Of a stretch of DNA of 31,224 bases, positions 10,488-20,165 are shown piece by piece. The notes beneath the pieces are model-generated. The model worked only from the letters and a program-made list of their open reading frames with translations. It did not search any database and was not told the origin of the DNA. Positions within the stretch are counted from its first letter, which is position 1; every line of letters starts with the position of its first letter. Source of the DNA: Mnemiopsis leidyi (lineage: Eukaryota > Ctenophora > Tentaculata > Lobata > Bolinopsidae); contig JH153276.1 in the NCBI GenBank assembly GCA_000226015.1, positions 255,588-286,811 of the forward strand, read 5' to 3'. Position numbers and translations under genes: made by a program.

Positions 10488-11625
10488 AGGTGTATTCATC
10501 TCTTTGTTGACAAAATTTCAAAATTATTTTTCTGGAATATAAATTTCTACGTTTTTATTGAATACTGGGACAACACCATATTATGACAATCTAAGAAGCG
10601 TATGATCTTCTAAAGCATTTTGACTTATGATAGCTTGGTAGGAACCAAATTAGTTTATGATCTGATTTTATCTACTGAAAGTAGTGGCATGAGAGGATGA
10701 GAGAGAAAGATTGAGAAAGAGAGATACAAATAAAAACACAGACAGATGTACTTCGAACAGTATCCAAAAAGCCCAACAAGTTGGATGCCCAGTTCTCATT
10801 TAACCAACAATCCAACAAGAATTGTGGCCGCTTTCATTGTGTCAGGCGACCGCTGAATTTCCTGTATCAATTATCATGCCGTCGCTTAATAACTTACTAA
10901 CGTTATCCACCTCCTTCTACTGTATATTGTGATCAGCATGAGTTTACTTAAAGTTATGTGTATCACTCGCTTCACTCAGATATTATTGTCATTAAACTTT
11001 GCGGAATGAGGAATCAAAATACGCAACCTCGTACAAGACAAGTATTTTCGGTTAGTTTTCAATGTTCTGCACGTGTAAATACAGACGCGCGAATTAATGC
11101 AGCCGTTTGATGCAGCCATGAGTGAAAAACACAATTGCGCGTTCTTTTCATCATTTATTTCAATTATCTTAACTCTGCATGACGTCGTCATTTTTGTAAT
11201 ATTGTATGTGCTGCCTTCATAATTAATTCATACTGCATTGAGTTTATGCCAATATGGCGTTTCATGAGTTAGTCGTTAAAAAGATTTGTTCGGAGCAAAG
11301 GTCAGAATGGTGTTACATTCATTTCTCAATCTTTCATTCGACAAATTACTCAATAAAACTTGACTTTAAAAGAATTTTGATCGTACTTTTACTTTTTCTT
11401 GTTTGATCGTACATCTTGTAGTTGTTGGGAGGCAATTATGTATACATTTCATGACGTGAAATAGATTCTGCGGCCTGAGGCAGTTAAAACCTATAATCGC
11501 GTACTATTCATAAACATAACTAAGTTTGATAAAGAAGCGTGCTCCCGGCCAGGCGGACGGACACTTTTTGAGCTAATATTCCAAAATACCCTGATTTACG
11601 CTGTCGATCGCCAAGCCTTGCTTTG
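10488..11625. other. intergenic stretch without recognisable genes
   Basis: The stretch starts with the likely 3' untranslated region of the secreted-protein gene. Short ORFs on both strands (for example at 10976-11191) show no domain, signal or conserved motif. I see no repeats of note. Confidence 0.5.
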
Positions 11626-11629
11626 TACT

Positions 11630-11691
11630 TTTTGTGCACGTGCACAAAACATATCAAAACAATCTTGCCATTTGGGCCCAAATGGCAAGAT
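11630..11691. promoter_or_regulatory. two perfect palindromes, 20 and 30 bp
   Basis: TTTTGTGCAC followed by its exact reverse complement occupies 11630-11649 and has an E-box CACGTG at its centre. After 12 bp, ATCTTGCCATTTGGG followed by its exact reverse complement occupies 11662-11691. Neither has a spacer or mismatch. They could form cruciforms or be dimeric protein-binding sites. No element ends or target duplications are evident. Confidence 0.7.
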
Positions 11692-11789
11692 ACGGGAAAA
11701 AATAACATGATAACAAGTAGAGACATGGTTGCCAATCACTAAATGAAAGTAACGATTATAGTTGAAATGTGGTATGATGATGAAATGGT

Positions 11790-12035
11790 ATGATGGACGA
11801 GATTAATGAACCCACATCACCCCAAGAGAATGCACGAGACCTCCTCTTCCAGAAGAACCTTCTGAATAACTTATTGTCCTGCCCTGGGTACAAAGCAGTG
11901 ATGCCCCTGGTTCCCTGCTCCTCACAGATACTGCTCCTCACAGATACAAGCAGTAAATTGATGGGACTTTCTGCGCATTGTTGGAGGTTCCGATCAGATT
12001 CAAGCAAATCCGCAGCAGACAAGTTTTGTCAATAA
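11790..12035 (+). CDS. hypothetical small ORF or first exon
   Basis: This 81-codon frame begins MMDEINEPTSPQENARDLLF and is hydrophilic and protein-like at its start. It could be the first exon of a spliced gene, with a donor-like GG|GTACAA near 11886. A 16-bp tandem duplication (CTGCTCCTCACAGATA at 11915 and 11931) shifts the frame within it, so the last third is probably not ancestral sequence. A frame of similar length is open on the opposite strand (11756-12022), so the coding strand is uncertain. No family is recognised. Confidence 0.3.
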   Translation: MMDEINEPTSPQENARDLLFQKNLLNNLLSCPGYKAVMPLVPCSSQILLLTDTSSKLMGLSAHCWRFRSDSSKSAADKFCQ

Positions 12036-12686
12036 TAGTCATGAACTTTGAAAACATACATTAGGCAATAATCCGTTCATTTCAGTAAACTATAGGTAAA
12101 TATATATAATATTAAATATAGGCAAAAATCAACAAATCTTTGTAACCAATGCAATGCAGAAGAAGGAAAATGTCCGTCAATCGGAAAAGAATGTCAGTTA
12201 AACTGGAAGCAGTGACAACTGTCCAGTCCTTCTTGTTGTTGATCTTATGGTGTGTTTTTGGACCTTAGGTTAAGTAAATGGGTGCCTCATTGTTCGAAAT
12301 TTCTGTTTTTTTCTGAGTAGGCTCGGACAAGGGAAACAAGTTGTTAATTGGTAATCACTTTCAACATCATAATCATACTCAAATTATTTATAGTAGCTGT
12401 TGAAAGTATTAATACTTTCAACTCTAGGAGTTGCAGACTTGCGACAGGAGTCGCGGTATTAAATTGATTTAACGACGTGTCAACGATCCACCTCCCACTT
12501 AATGTTGTATTTAACCATTTGTTGTAGGTTGTTTGCTTGAAGTAAGAGCTGAAGGAATAAAAAGAGCAACAACTGAATGAGACCAATAACAAGGGTGAAG
12601 GGGAAATAAAAAAGTATCGACTATGATTAAAAAGAAAACTTGGGCTTCGATCTGTTAACGATAAAAAAAGACACGTTCGCACGGCC

Positions 12687-13417
12687 TGCCGACAGTTGTG
12701 CCCAGAAGAATCCAACTCTCACGGTTTAACAAGCATTTGCATTAATGTGATCTGATTGGGTAGCTTAGATTCTAGAAATGACAGTTGGGCCCAGGGATCA
12801 CATTAAATTGGTCAGGACACACATTACACCTGTCAGGGTCACATTCTACATGTTTGTTTCTACTCAAGATCATATGTTGCTTGCACGGGTCAGATTCTAC
12901 ATGCTTCTGTGACACGAGATGTAACCTTGATCACCTAGTGCTTGTGCAGGTCAGATTCTTGCTACAAGTATTCGATTAACACGCTCGTTAGCTTTACAAG
13001 AAAGTATAAGTATAAGTGAAAGTATAAGTGAAATCGAGTTTAAGTATGAGTGAAATATCGCTTTAATCATCATGGTTGCTTTTAGCAAGTTCCTGACTGG
13101 CAGACGAGGATCTCGAGAGCTCTTGGATAGGTCGCTGAGTTCTTTGGACATGATATTTATATGTGTTTTTGCATGTACTATTGATTTGAAATAACTTTAC
13201 TTATTATTATAGTTACACTTGACTTTAAATGATACAACAAAAGTACAATAGAAATAAGCTTACTATCTTGGCACAACTGTCACGGATCATATTCTCACAC
13301 TTAACTGGGTGCAACTGTCGTTTCTAATCAAGAGGATCACTTGATCAGATTTAATTTGTCATCACCTAATCAATATCTGTCAGAGATTTCAACTAACTGG
13401 GCACAACTGTCCGGCAG
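12687..13417. repeat. cluster of GGCACAACTGTC motifs in both orientations
   Basis: CTGGGCACAACTGTCGGCA lies on the minus strand at 12687-12705. On the plus strand close matches lie at 13268-13285, 13304-13320 and 13397-13417, the last extending to CTGGGCACAACTGTCCGGCAG. The outer pair form an imperfect inverted repeat of about 20 bp spanning 730 bp, as in a non-autonomous transposon. No target duplication is obvious and no transposase is present. The interval also holds loose repeats of GGTCAGATTCTACATG (12830-12960) and of AAGTATAAGTG (13000-13050). Confidence 0.4.
13080..13145 (-). other. possible isolated coding exon
   Basis: From the ATG whose complement is near 13151, about 28 codons (MSKELSDLSKSSRDPRLP and onward) are GC-balanced and hydrophilic, unlike the surrounding AT-rich DNA. 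A weak donor is possible but no partner exon was found. This is a low-confidence call. Confidence 0.2.
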
Positions 13418-13709
13418 CTGTTCGAACATATTCACTTAGCAGTGAAGTGGTATATTAGTGGTACAAATATTCACCCAGATTAAAGGACTGAGGCATAAAA
13501 CACTAGTAGGTGATAAACTATAAAAAAAGATTACTGAAGATTGTTAATAATAATTGTATGTTACAACTTTTGGCCTCTGATAGGAAGATATGTTTTACCT
13601 CCGGCCATTTAAAAAGATTTGTGAAGTTTGATGATGATAATATTTGTATGATCATATATTCCGAATTTTATAAAAGTACTAGTAATTAATAAGTAAAGAC
13701 TATTGTTAA

Positions 13710-14248
13710 CAACGAGAAATTGGAGGATTTAATTGCAAGGTGATTTGCATTTTGCATGGGTGCCCAAGCTGCGAAACAGGTGGGTTGAGCAGAACTGGTC
13801 GATGTTGCTTCAGTGAATTGTAAGCAGGCAATAAAGGGACCTTTGGTAGCCTTGTTCAAGTTGTAGGTACAGCTGGTGAAAAAATGTGGTGGTTTGTCAA
13901 GCTTATGCAGACGGATTATCAAACCAAGCAACCCTGATGTATGTTTATACTTGTTTTAAGCATGTTGTTCAGGAGCATGACAGGAGCAGAAATGTTGCTG
14001 TCTTCGGTCATCTGGAGAGGAAGTTGGAGACATTGAATTGCGTCTAAATATTTCAGGAGATTGGACTGAAGCCTCGCTTGCAGGCTGTTAGGGTTAGTAA
14101 AGTTAGCAAGGAGAAAAACAGGTGTTTGGTGAAAGTCTCCCTTACCAGTTCCAATACCAAAGTCTTTGTGAGACCAGATCTTTTGGAAGAAAGGCGTGTA
14201 CAGAACAGAGTTTTTTTTTTTGTTTGAAAACCCCGAGGGGTACCACAC
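13710..14248 (-). pseudogene. degenerate ORF pair, family unknown
   Basis: Two open minus-strand frames overlap head to tail near 13920-13930 and together cover about 180 codons, as if one coding sequence had a single frameshift. The upstream part has FHQTPVFLLANFTNPNSLQ and the downstream part has TYNLNKATKGPFIACLQF. The segment is richer in GC than its surroundings and starts beside an A/T homopolymer at about 14209-14220. It lies just past the broken LINE ORF1 on the same strand. I cannot identify it. Confidence 0.3.
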
Positions 14249-14602
14249 CGGGCATTCTAAACAGTATACAGAATTTATTGTTTAACAAATATGCCTAGAT
14301 AAATAATATATAGAAAAAATTGATAAAATTACCTGTCTACCTGACCTCAAGTGCCTACCAGTAAATTATTTGAAATTAAAGATACATATCATAAAATAAA
14401 GCTTTACCAACTGACTGTGAGCATTGAAGCAGCGACATCAACAAGGTCGCACAAAACCAGATTAAAGCCTTGAAAACTATACAGCTTTGTATAAGTGAGA
14501 TAAAATGGTTAGAGGGTCTTCGGCAAAACTTTACAAACGCCGTAGTCAAATACTCATAGAGCTTAACTATGTTAACCACACGCTCAATATTTGAAAAAAA
14601 AA

Positions 14603-15769
14603 TTATTTATGCCTCTCAAAGCTACAAATCTTCCCTCCACGAATGAAGAGTTTTTTGTCCTTCTCAACTTCAGCTCTTCTTTTTAACTCTAGGACAAGCT
14701 CTTTGTGCTGGGCTCTCTCTTCTGCTGTGCATCAGGAGCTAGGAACACCCTGATAAATTTTGCTGTCTCGCTCAGTTTACTCGACTTCCTAAGTATTTGC
14801 TGCACAATCGAAGAACTGGAAAAGGAAACTTTAACCGGTCTTGCAGCTGACGTTGATTTCTTGCCGATTCTACAAGCCTCAACTCGGGGTTTCTCTCCCA
14901 GTGTTTCAAGAGTTCAAGTACTTCTGAGACTTTGCTATTAATCTCCTCATTGTCCTCCTCACATAGCCCAAAGACCATGATATTCCTACCCAACTCCTCC
15001 TCCAAAGCAATCTGCTTGGCAACTGATTTGATGGATTCGGGAGAAATCGCAGCCGAGTTTTTGATATTACCGGATTTTAACACATCGCTAAAACTTTGTT
15101 TCACTGAACTGACTTCTTTTTGAACACCCTTAAAAATCTCGGTTTTGATATCTTTGTTGAACTCCTTCGCGCTTGAAAGTCCCTCCCTTGCTGTTATAAG
15201 TCGCTTCTGTAGTGATATGACTTCATCCTGCAACTCGATCATACGAGACTGATTCTGGCTCACGTGCACCCTCTGATTGATGATCATATTGTGCTGTCGC
15301 TCGATTAGCTGCATTGCTTGCAAAAACTTTGTAGCTAAATCCCCCTTGTTTCCAATTCTGTTTGCTATTGNNNNNNNNNNNGTTTCTACTGAACTGACTC
15401 TTTTGTAACACCCTTAAAAATCTCGGTTTTGATATCTTTGTTGAACTCCTTCGCGCTTGAAAGTCCCTCCCTTGCTGTTATAAGTCGCTTCTGTAGTGAT
15501 ATGACTTCATCCTGCAACTCGATCATACGAGACTGATTCTGACTCACGTGCACCCTCTGATTGATGATCATATTGTGCTGTCGCTCGATTAGCTGCATTG
15601 CTTGCAAAAACTTTGTAGCTAAATCCCCCTTGTTTCCAATTCTGTTTGCATTGTCCTGATTTAGTTCTTGAACACAATTAACTTTACATAGTTTTACGGT
15701 ATCAAGCAAAAAATTTTGTCCATCGACCTCCACCTTATCAAAATTGAACCGTTCTGCGACTGTCGGCAT
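14603..15769 (-). pseudogene. LINE-type ORF1 protein, frameshifted and interrupted by an assembly gap
   Basis: Read on the minus strand from the ATG at 15769 (MPTVAERFNFDKVEVDG). A long coiled coil follows (MIELQDEVISLQKRLITA), then an RRM-like core (GRNIMVFGLCEEDNEEI). The next pieces are in shifted frames: a basic segment (RIGKKSTSAARPVKVSF) and a C-terminal LVLELKRRAEVEKDKKLFI block ending at TAA 14603-14605. This order of coiled coil, NxxVFGL strand, RPVKV strand and LxxELKxRR tail is that of ORF1 proteins of non-LTR retrotransposons, which bind element RNA. At least two frameshifts (near 14915 and near 14720) break it. No ORF2 endonuclease or reverse transcriptase follows. The gap and duplicated flanks at 15100-15655 inflate its length. 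Confidence 0.7.
15100..15655. other. assembly gap (11 N) flanked by a 271-bp direct duplication
   Basis: N bases occupy 15371-15381. The 271 bp before them (15100-15370) are repeated after them (15382-15655) at a constant offset of 284. They are almost identical in the middle but carry several small indels at both edges nearest the gap (15103-15124 against 15385-15408, and 15366-15370 against 15650-15654). This is the pattern of two contig ends that overlap but were not merged. Confidence 0.85.
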
Positions 15770-16800
15770 GATCAGATATACACAGTGTATAGTAGCCGTA
15801 AAACAAGCTGTAGCTGCGAGTTGAGATAGCTGCTGAGATGATAAGCGCTGCTGATAACGGAGGCACAAATTAGCAACGAAATAAAAGCGTGTATAACTGT
15901 TTTGATTGAAGAAATGTTATAAAGGGGGAAAGCCGAGCCAAACAGACTGGATTACATCAGGTCTGGGACAGTAAACTCGAGGAACAAGACAAGTGAGTGA
16001 TCTAAGTGCTGTAGTTGAAGTTTTAGCTGGAAGTGCTGATGTGCTTTTTGTTGCCACTCTCACTAGTCACTGATCTCTTATGTTGCTCAAATGAGCACAC
16101 AAAACTTTTGAGTTTTCACAATACATATTTTGGAGTGGCATAATTTAGACCTGTGATGGAACTCGAAAGAGGGCATTCTTCGAAATTTTCGTTATGAATA
16201 GGACTATAATGTATGTAAGCATCTTTTCTGTAACAAATTAGACACTGATCTGCAATATTTCAAAATGTATAACACCTGTCATCTTCTAGCTGAAAGTTTA
16301 TTGTCAGGTGACATGCAACAAGCATAATTCTTAAACAACTATATAAACTTATAAAATAAGCGACTAAATCTTATCTAATAAAAAATATATACTGAAAAAA
16401 AACAAAACGCTGTCAAAAAAGTGAAGTCTCACACAATAGATAAACCAGTGCAGTGACTACTGCACAATTACAACTGGATATGCCTACGTCATACGAAGAT
16501 TACAGGAAAAATAAACACTGATAATGAAGATGTACAATTACTTGCATGTTAAGTGTTGTATGCAGCATGCTGACAAAACTGCAACTACCACTACCAAAAA
16601 CTGGGTTGGCAACTGAACAAGAAGAAGGGCAGAGAGGCCAATTTGTCGTTGATCAAACTGCCGAGACTCATCACACGGTTGGATAAAAAGACTCTCCTTA
16701 ATTTTACTTCTATACAAATTACTCTCAAATGTTATTAATATACTCTACACTGCTCGAACTGCGAACGTAAACTTGACGAGATGATATCCGTCTAACGTTC
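15770..16800. other. non-genic stretch upstream of the LINE ORF1
   Basis: This stretch lies 5' of the ORF1 start on the minus strand and may be element leader or flank. No ORF with recognisable motifs and no clear repeat is visible. Confidence 0.4.
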
Positions 16801-17060
16801 TAACGAAACGAGGAGAGCACTAGCAGAAAACTGCGAGCCGCGCAGAAAACTGCGAGCCGAGCAGAAAACTGCGAGCCGCGCGCGGGTCGGGTAACACCTC
16901 GACAAGATCAAGGGAAGTGCGAGCGCACAGCGCGCCAAAGACTGCCATTTTACGGCAGCAGAGCTTTACCGGGCACTGCGCGGCTCTCTCTACACTCTAC
17001 GTTTCCCTCCGATCAAAGCAACAAAGACTAATTTGCCCAGGCAAGCAGAGCTAAGCAATG
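16800..17060. other. GC-rich island with a 19-bp triplicate
   Basis: GCAGAAAACTGCGAGCCGC occurs three times in a row at 16823-16879 and is followed by CpG-rich DNA to about 17000, in contrast to the AT-rich flanks. A related GTCGGGTA-CACC-CGACAAG segment occurs at about 16885 and again at about 17218. It could be a promoter or the 5' leader of the minus-strand LINE, but no transcript start can be assigned. Confidence 0.55.
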
Positions 17061-17689
17061 TTTTGCAAGTTCACAGTGCATTTGCATTATAGTCCTTAAT
17101 ATTTATTCCTATATTCATAACAACGGTTTCGAATAATGCCGCAGCTCTTTCGAGTTCCGTGCCCTGTTTCGAGTTCCATACCAGCTAAAATCAAGTTTTT
17201 AAGTTTTAGCTGCGTGAGTCGGGTATCACCGCGACAAGTTTTAGTTCGCAAATATGACGACTTCTTTGTTCTTGCAGGTCTTTCATTTAAAGAATTCACT
17301 TGTCTGACTTTGTCCGACCCTCATTGCTCATTCGAAGCGAATTAAATGACGGAAGGGTGCGCGCTGCTGTACAAGAATTTACTAATCATTTTTCGTAAAC
17401 ACCGCCTTTTTCGTCATACGTGTGCATCGCGCTTGTCACCAGAGGACACGGCCACATAAGCACGTCATTAAGTGATCTGAATGTCATGTCTTTCATATTC
17501 TTAAAATAGTTAACAAAATACTCAAATGTCTAGTACTAGTAGAATCTTTGGCCTGTTGTTGGCTGGGGACCTCAGTCTTTGTGGAGAGAGAGCCGCGATA
17601 TGATCCGTTTCATTAAGCTCATCCGATCCCTTTTATAATTTGCCCTGCAAGGCACGTCTACAGAAATGTTGCATGGCGGTAGGATTACT

Positions 17690-17995
17690 ACTTAAATTAA
17701 AAATTGATCTAACCGAAACTTTGCTGTTAAACTTCAATTAAAAGTCGATCTAATCGAAATTTTTCTGCCAAACGAAATTCAGATTCAATATCTGATGAGA
17801 TTTTAAATTTTTCGGTTTAAACTATCGATCTTGTCTAGAATTGGATGTTACTTTGCGGTTCAGAACTGATGTTCCGATCAGAAAATGATGTTTGGTTAGA
17901 ACTGATGTTTCAGTCTACATATTGATGTAATTTTTTGGCTAGAAACTGATGTTTCGGTTGGAAATTGATTTTTTGATCAAGAAATTGATGGCCAT
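17690..17995. repeat. degenerate short tandem repeat (GAAACTGATGTTTCGGTT-like)
   Basis: About a dozen diverged units of 20-30 bp resembling CTAGAAACTGATGTTTCGGT run through this stretch. The early units read closer to AAATTGATCTAACCGAAA. The array looks old. Confidence 0.6.
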
Positions 17996-18154
17996 AGAAA
18001 AATTGCCTTCGACCGATAAATACTTTTTGCCGACATTTCTGAAGTCGTTCTTCCAGTAAAAGAACTTGTTTGCACCTATGTTGTCATGCTATGACTGTTG
18101 CAACCTTAGAGTGGCGACCAATGACCATGTAATCAGTGCGTTGCTTATTTTCTT

Positions 18155-18424
18155 TCATATGTAAACTGCCCGTTTTGATGTATAATGGCAATTGGCAAGA
18201 AATTGATATTTTGTTACAATGATATTTTTACTGGGTGCTGCTTTGCTCTCTTTATGGCCTTTTATTTTAACCTTTTTCCCAAAAAACTCTTCTTTATGAG
18301 ACCATTTGTCACCTGCAACTGATTCTGAAAATGGGTCACCTGCAACTGATTCTGAAAATGGGTCACTGTTAGCCCATTTTACGACCATATTTGAAGTTTT
18401 TGGATTGGTTGCTTTTGGTAGCAA
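18155..18424 (-). other. open frame containing a 27-bp in-frame duplication
   Basis: A minus-strand frame of about 89 codons has no ATG at its upstream end, though an internal Met exists (NMVVKWANSDPFSESVAG). It includes two exact copies of a 27-bp unit (18308-18361) encoding GDPFSESVA twice. The rest is lysine-rich. It could be an exon of an unknown gene or chance. No splice partners were found. Confidence 0.2.
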
Positions 18425-18429
18425 ACAAA

Positions 18430-19181
18430 GATTTTTTTAGCAATATTATATATATAATTTCAACAAGTTAAGAATATAATGCAGTAGATTATTTTACTGT
18501 ACACATTTTGTTGTTATTTAACTTTTTTTGTTATTTACCCTTGCAAAGCTACATGCTAAATTTGAGATTAGCAACAGCAGTATGATAATGACCTCAGTAT
18601 GGATTGAAATAGTTGCATTATTTTCTATAAGCTTTACCAGTCAGTACTCAGTTGAAAAGCGTCGCAATTAAATTGATTTGATGTTTGGGAGAAAGTTTGA
18701 AGAGTGGGTTGGTGACCTTTGGGTATTTATATTAAAATAATGGCACTCTTGTTGACCTGACCAGTCTTGTATTGGTGAACATTCCTGGTTTTTACTTTTT
18801 AGAGGGAAATATGCACTCTTTTTCAACATCACTGAACGAAAAATGATAATATATAAGATAATTATTGGATATGATAATTGTTAAATTGAGCCACGCATGG
18901 GTCCTTCCATTATATGAGCGACTTGGTAGACATACATTCATCGCAACATCTGTGCTCAATGCTGGGTCAACCCACACTCTTTATCATATTTATGATTTAA
19001 TTTATAAAATGCTGTAAATAAAATTGTTGTTTTTCTTGATATTTTTATTTTTCTTAAAATCATTATTAATCAATCAAATGAATAGCTTTATAGGCATAGA
19101 ATACAATTTATCTACATAATCAGTATGTGTTTAAATGACCATATCAAAATCATTCAAAAGGCATTTTGAAGAAAACACATA
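18430..19181. other. AT-rich stretch without recognisable features
   Basis: Short frames only. No splice-linked coding sequence, RNA gene or repeat was identified. Confidence 0.5.
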
Positions 19182-19467
19182 CAGTCATCCCGTGATTTAC
19201 CCAGGCTTTTGGGGGAAGTCGAGGAAGTGCCATTTGAGGCTGTAATTGGGTCTGAATTGTCTCTTATAAGTCTATATACCGTCTTATGTGTCTATATACC
19301 GTCTTTTTGTCATTGGAACAATGTTAGATAAGTAAAAAGTGTTAGTCCGACAGTATTACATAGTTTTGACAACAAAATTTAACAGTTGCCTTGGAAATAA
19401 AATAAATATCAGGGGAAAGGAATGAGGCCCGGTAAATCGTGGGACCCGGTAAATCGGGGGATGACTA
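19182..19467. mobile_element. second pogo/Tigger-type MITE
   Basis: The left end CAGTCATCCCGTGATTTACC, preceded by TA, faces a right end GGTAAATCGGGGGATGACT, matching in 17 of 19 positions. The interior has no ORF. A GACCCGGTAAATC-type motif is doubled inside the right end (19426-19458). The CCCGGTAAAT wording resembles the element at 5477-5664, so the two are probably related families. A TA follows two bases beyond the right end, so the exact boundary is eroded. Confidence 0.65.
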
Positions 19468-19469
19468 GT

Positions 19470-20040
19470 ATCATGTGATAGATTTGAAAATATCTCGGCA
19501 AATGCAACTGAAAAGTCCAAATTTAGTCAAATTATATATCCTATAAACACAATATCACCCTAAAATTTGCAAAATGATACAGAGTCTTTTATATTGATAT
19601 AAACTTATAAAACTTTCCCAAATTGATCAAAAAACCATTTTAAAAGATGCATTAAGTGGTAAACACGTAGTACCACGCAACAGATTTAAAAACATTACTG
19701 TTTGATGCAGCTGAAAAAGTCCAATATTAGTCAAAATTCACTATCTAAAAAACTCATTTATATCACCCTTAAAATTCCCAAAATTGATATTTAGTTTTTC
19801 AGAGTTTTTTGGGTTATCATTAAAAACTTTCTGAAATTGAACAAAAACCATTTGAAGATCATTTGAAGATGCATCTTGTGGTAAACACGTAATACAACGT
19901 GATAGATGCGATGTATTACTGTATAATGCAAATGAAAAACTCCAAAATAAGTCCAAATTCTATATCTAAAAAAACTCGATAGGGACCCTAAAATCCCCAA
20001 AATTGATATATAAAAGAGTTTTTTAGAGTTTTTTGAATTG
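19470..20040. repeat. degenerate tandem repeat, unit about 200-220 bp
   Basis: Three diverged copies start near 19474, 19676 and 19898. Each opens with GTGATAGATTTGAAAATAT-like sequence, then AATGCAACTGAAAAGTCCAAA, then CACCCTAAAATT-CCAAAATTGATAT, and ends with GTGGTAAACACGTAGTACCA-like sequence. The array begins a few bases after the MITE and ends about 125 bp before the MORC2 start codon. Confidence 0.7.
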
Positions 20041-20165
20041 CCCCCTCCCCCAATATTATGTGCTGAACAATTAGAATATTTTACTGAAACTTCAATAAAT
20101 GCTAACAACTTACAATAACAGTGTGAATCACATTTCAAATTAATTAGGCTAATGCAGATGGTAGC

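Noticed and set aside
12344-12715. 123-aa minus-strand frame with hydrophobic Ser/Phe-rich stretch
   Set aside because: Low complexity, no motif or splice partners, and it includes part of the inverted-repeat motif at 12687-12705.
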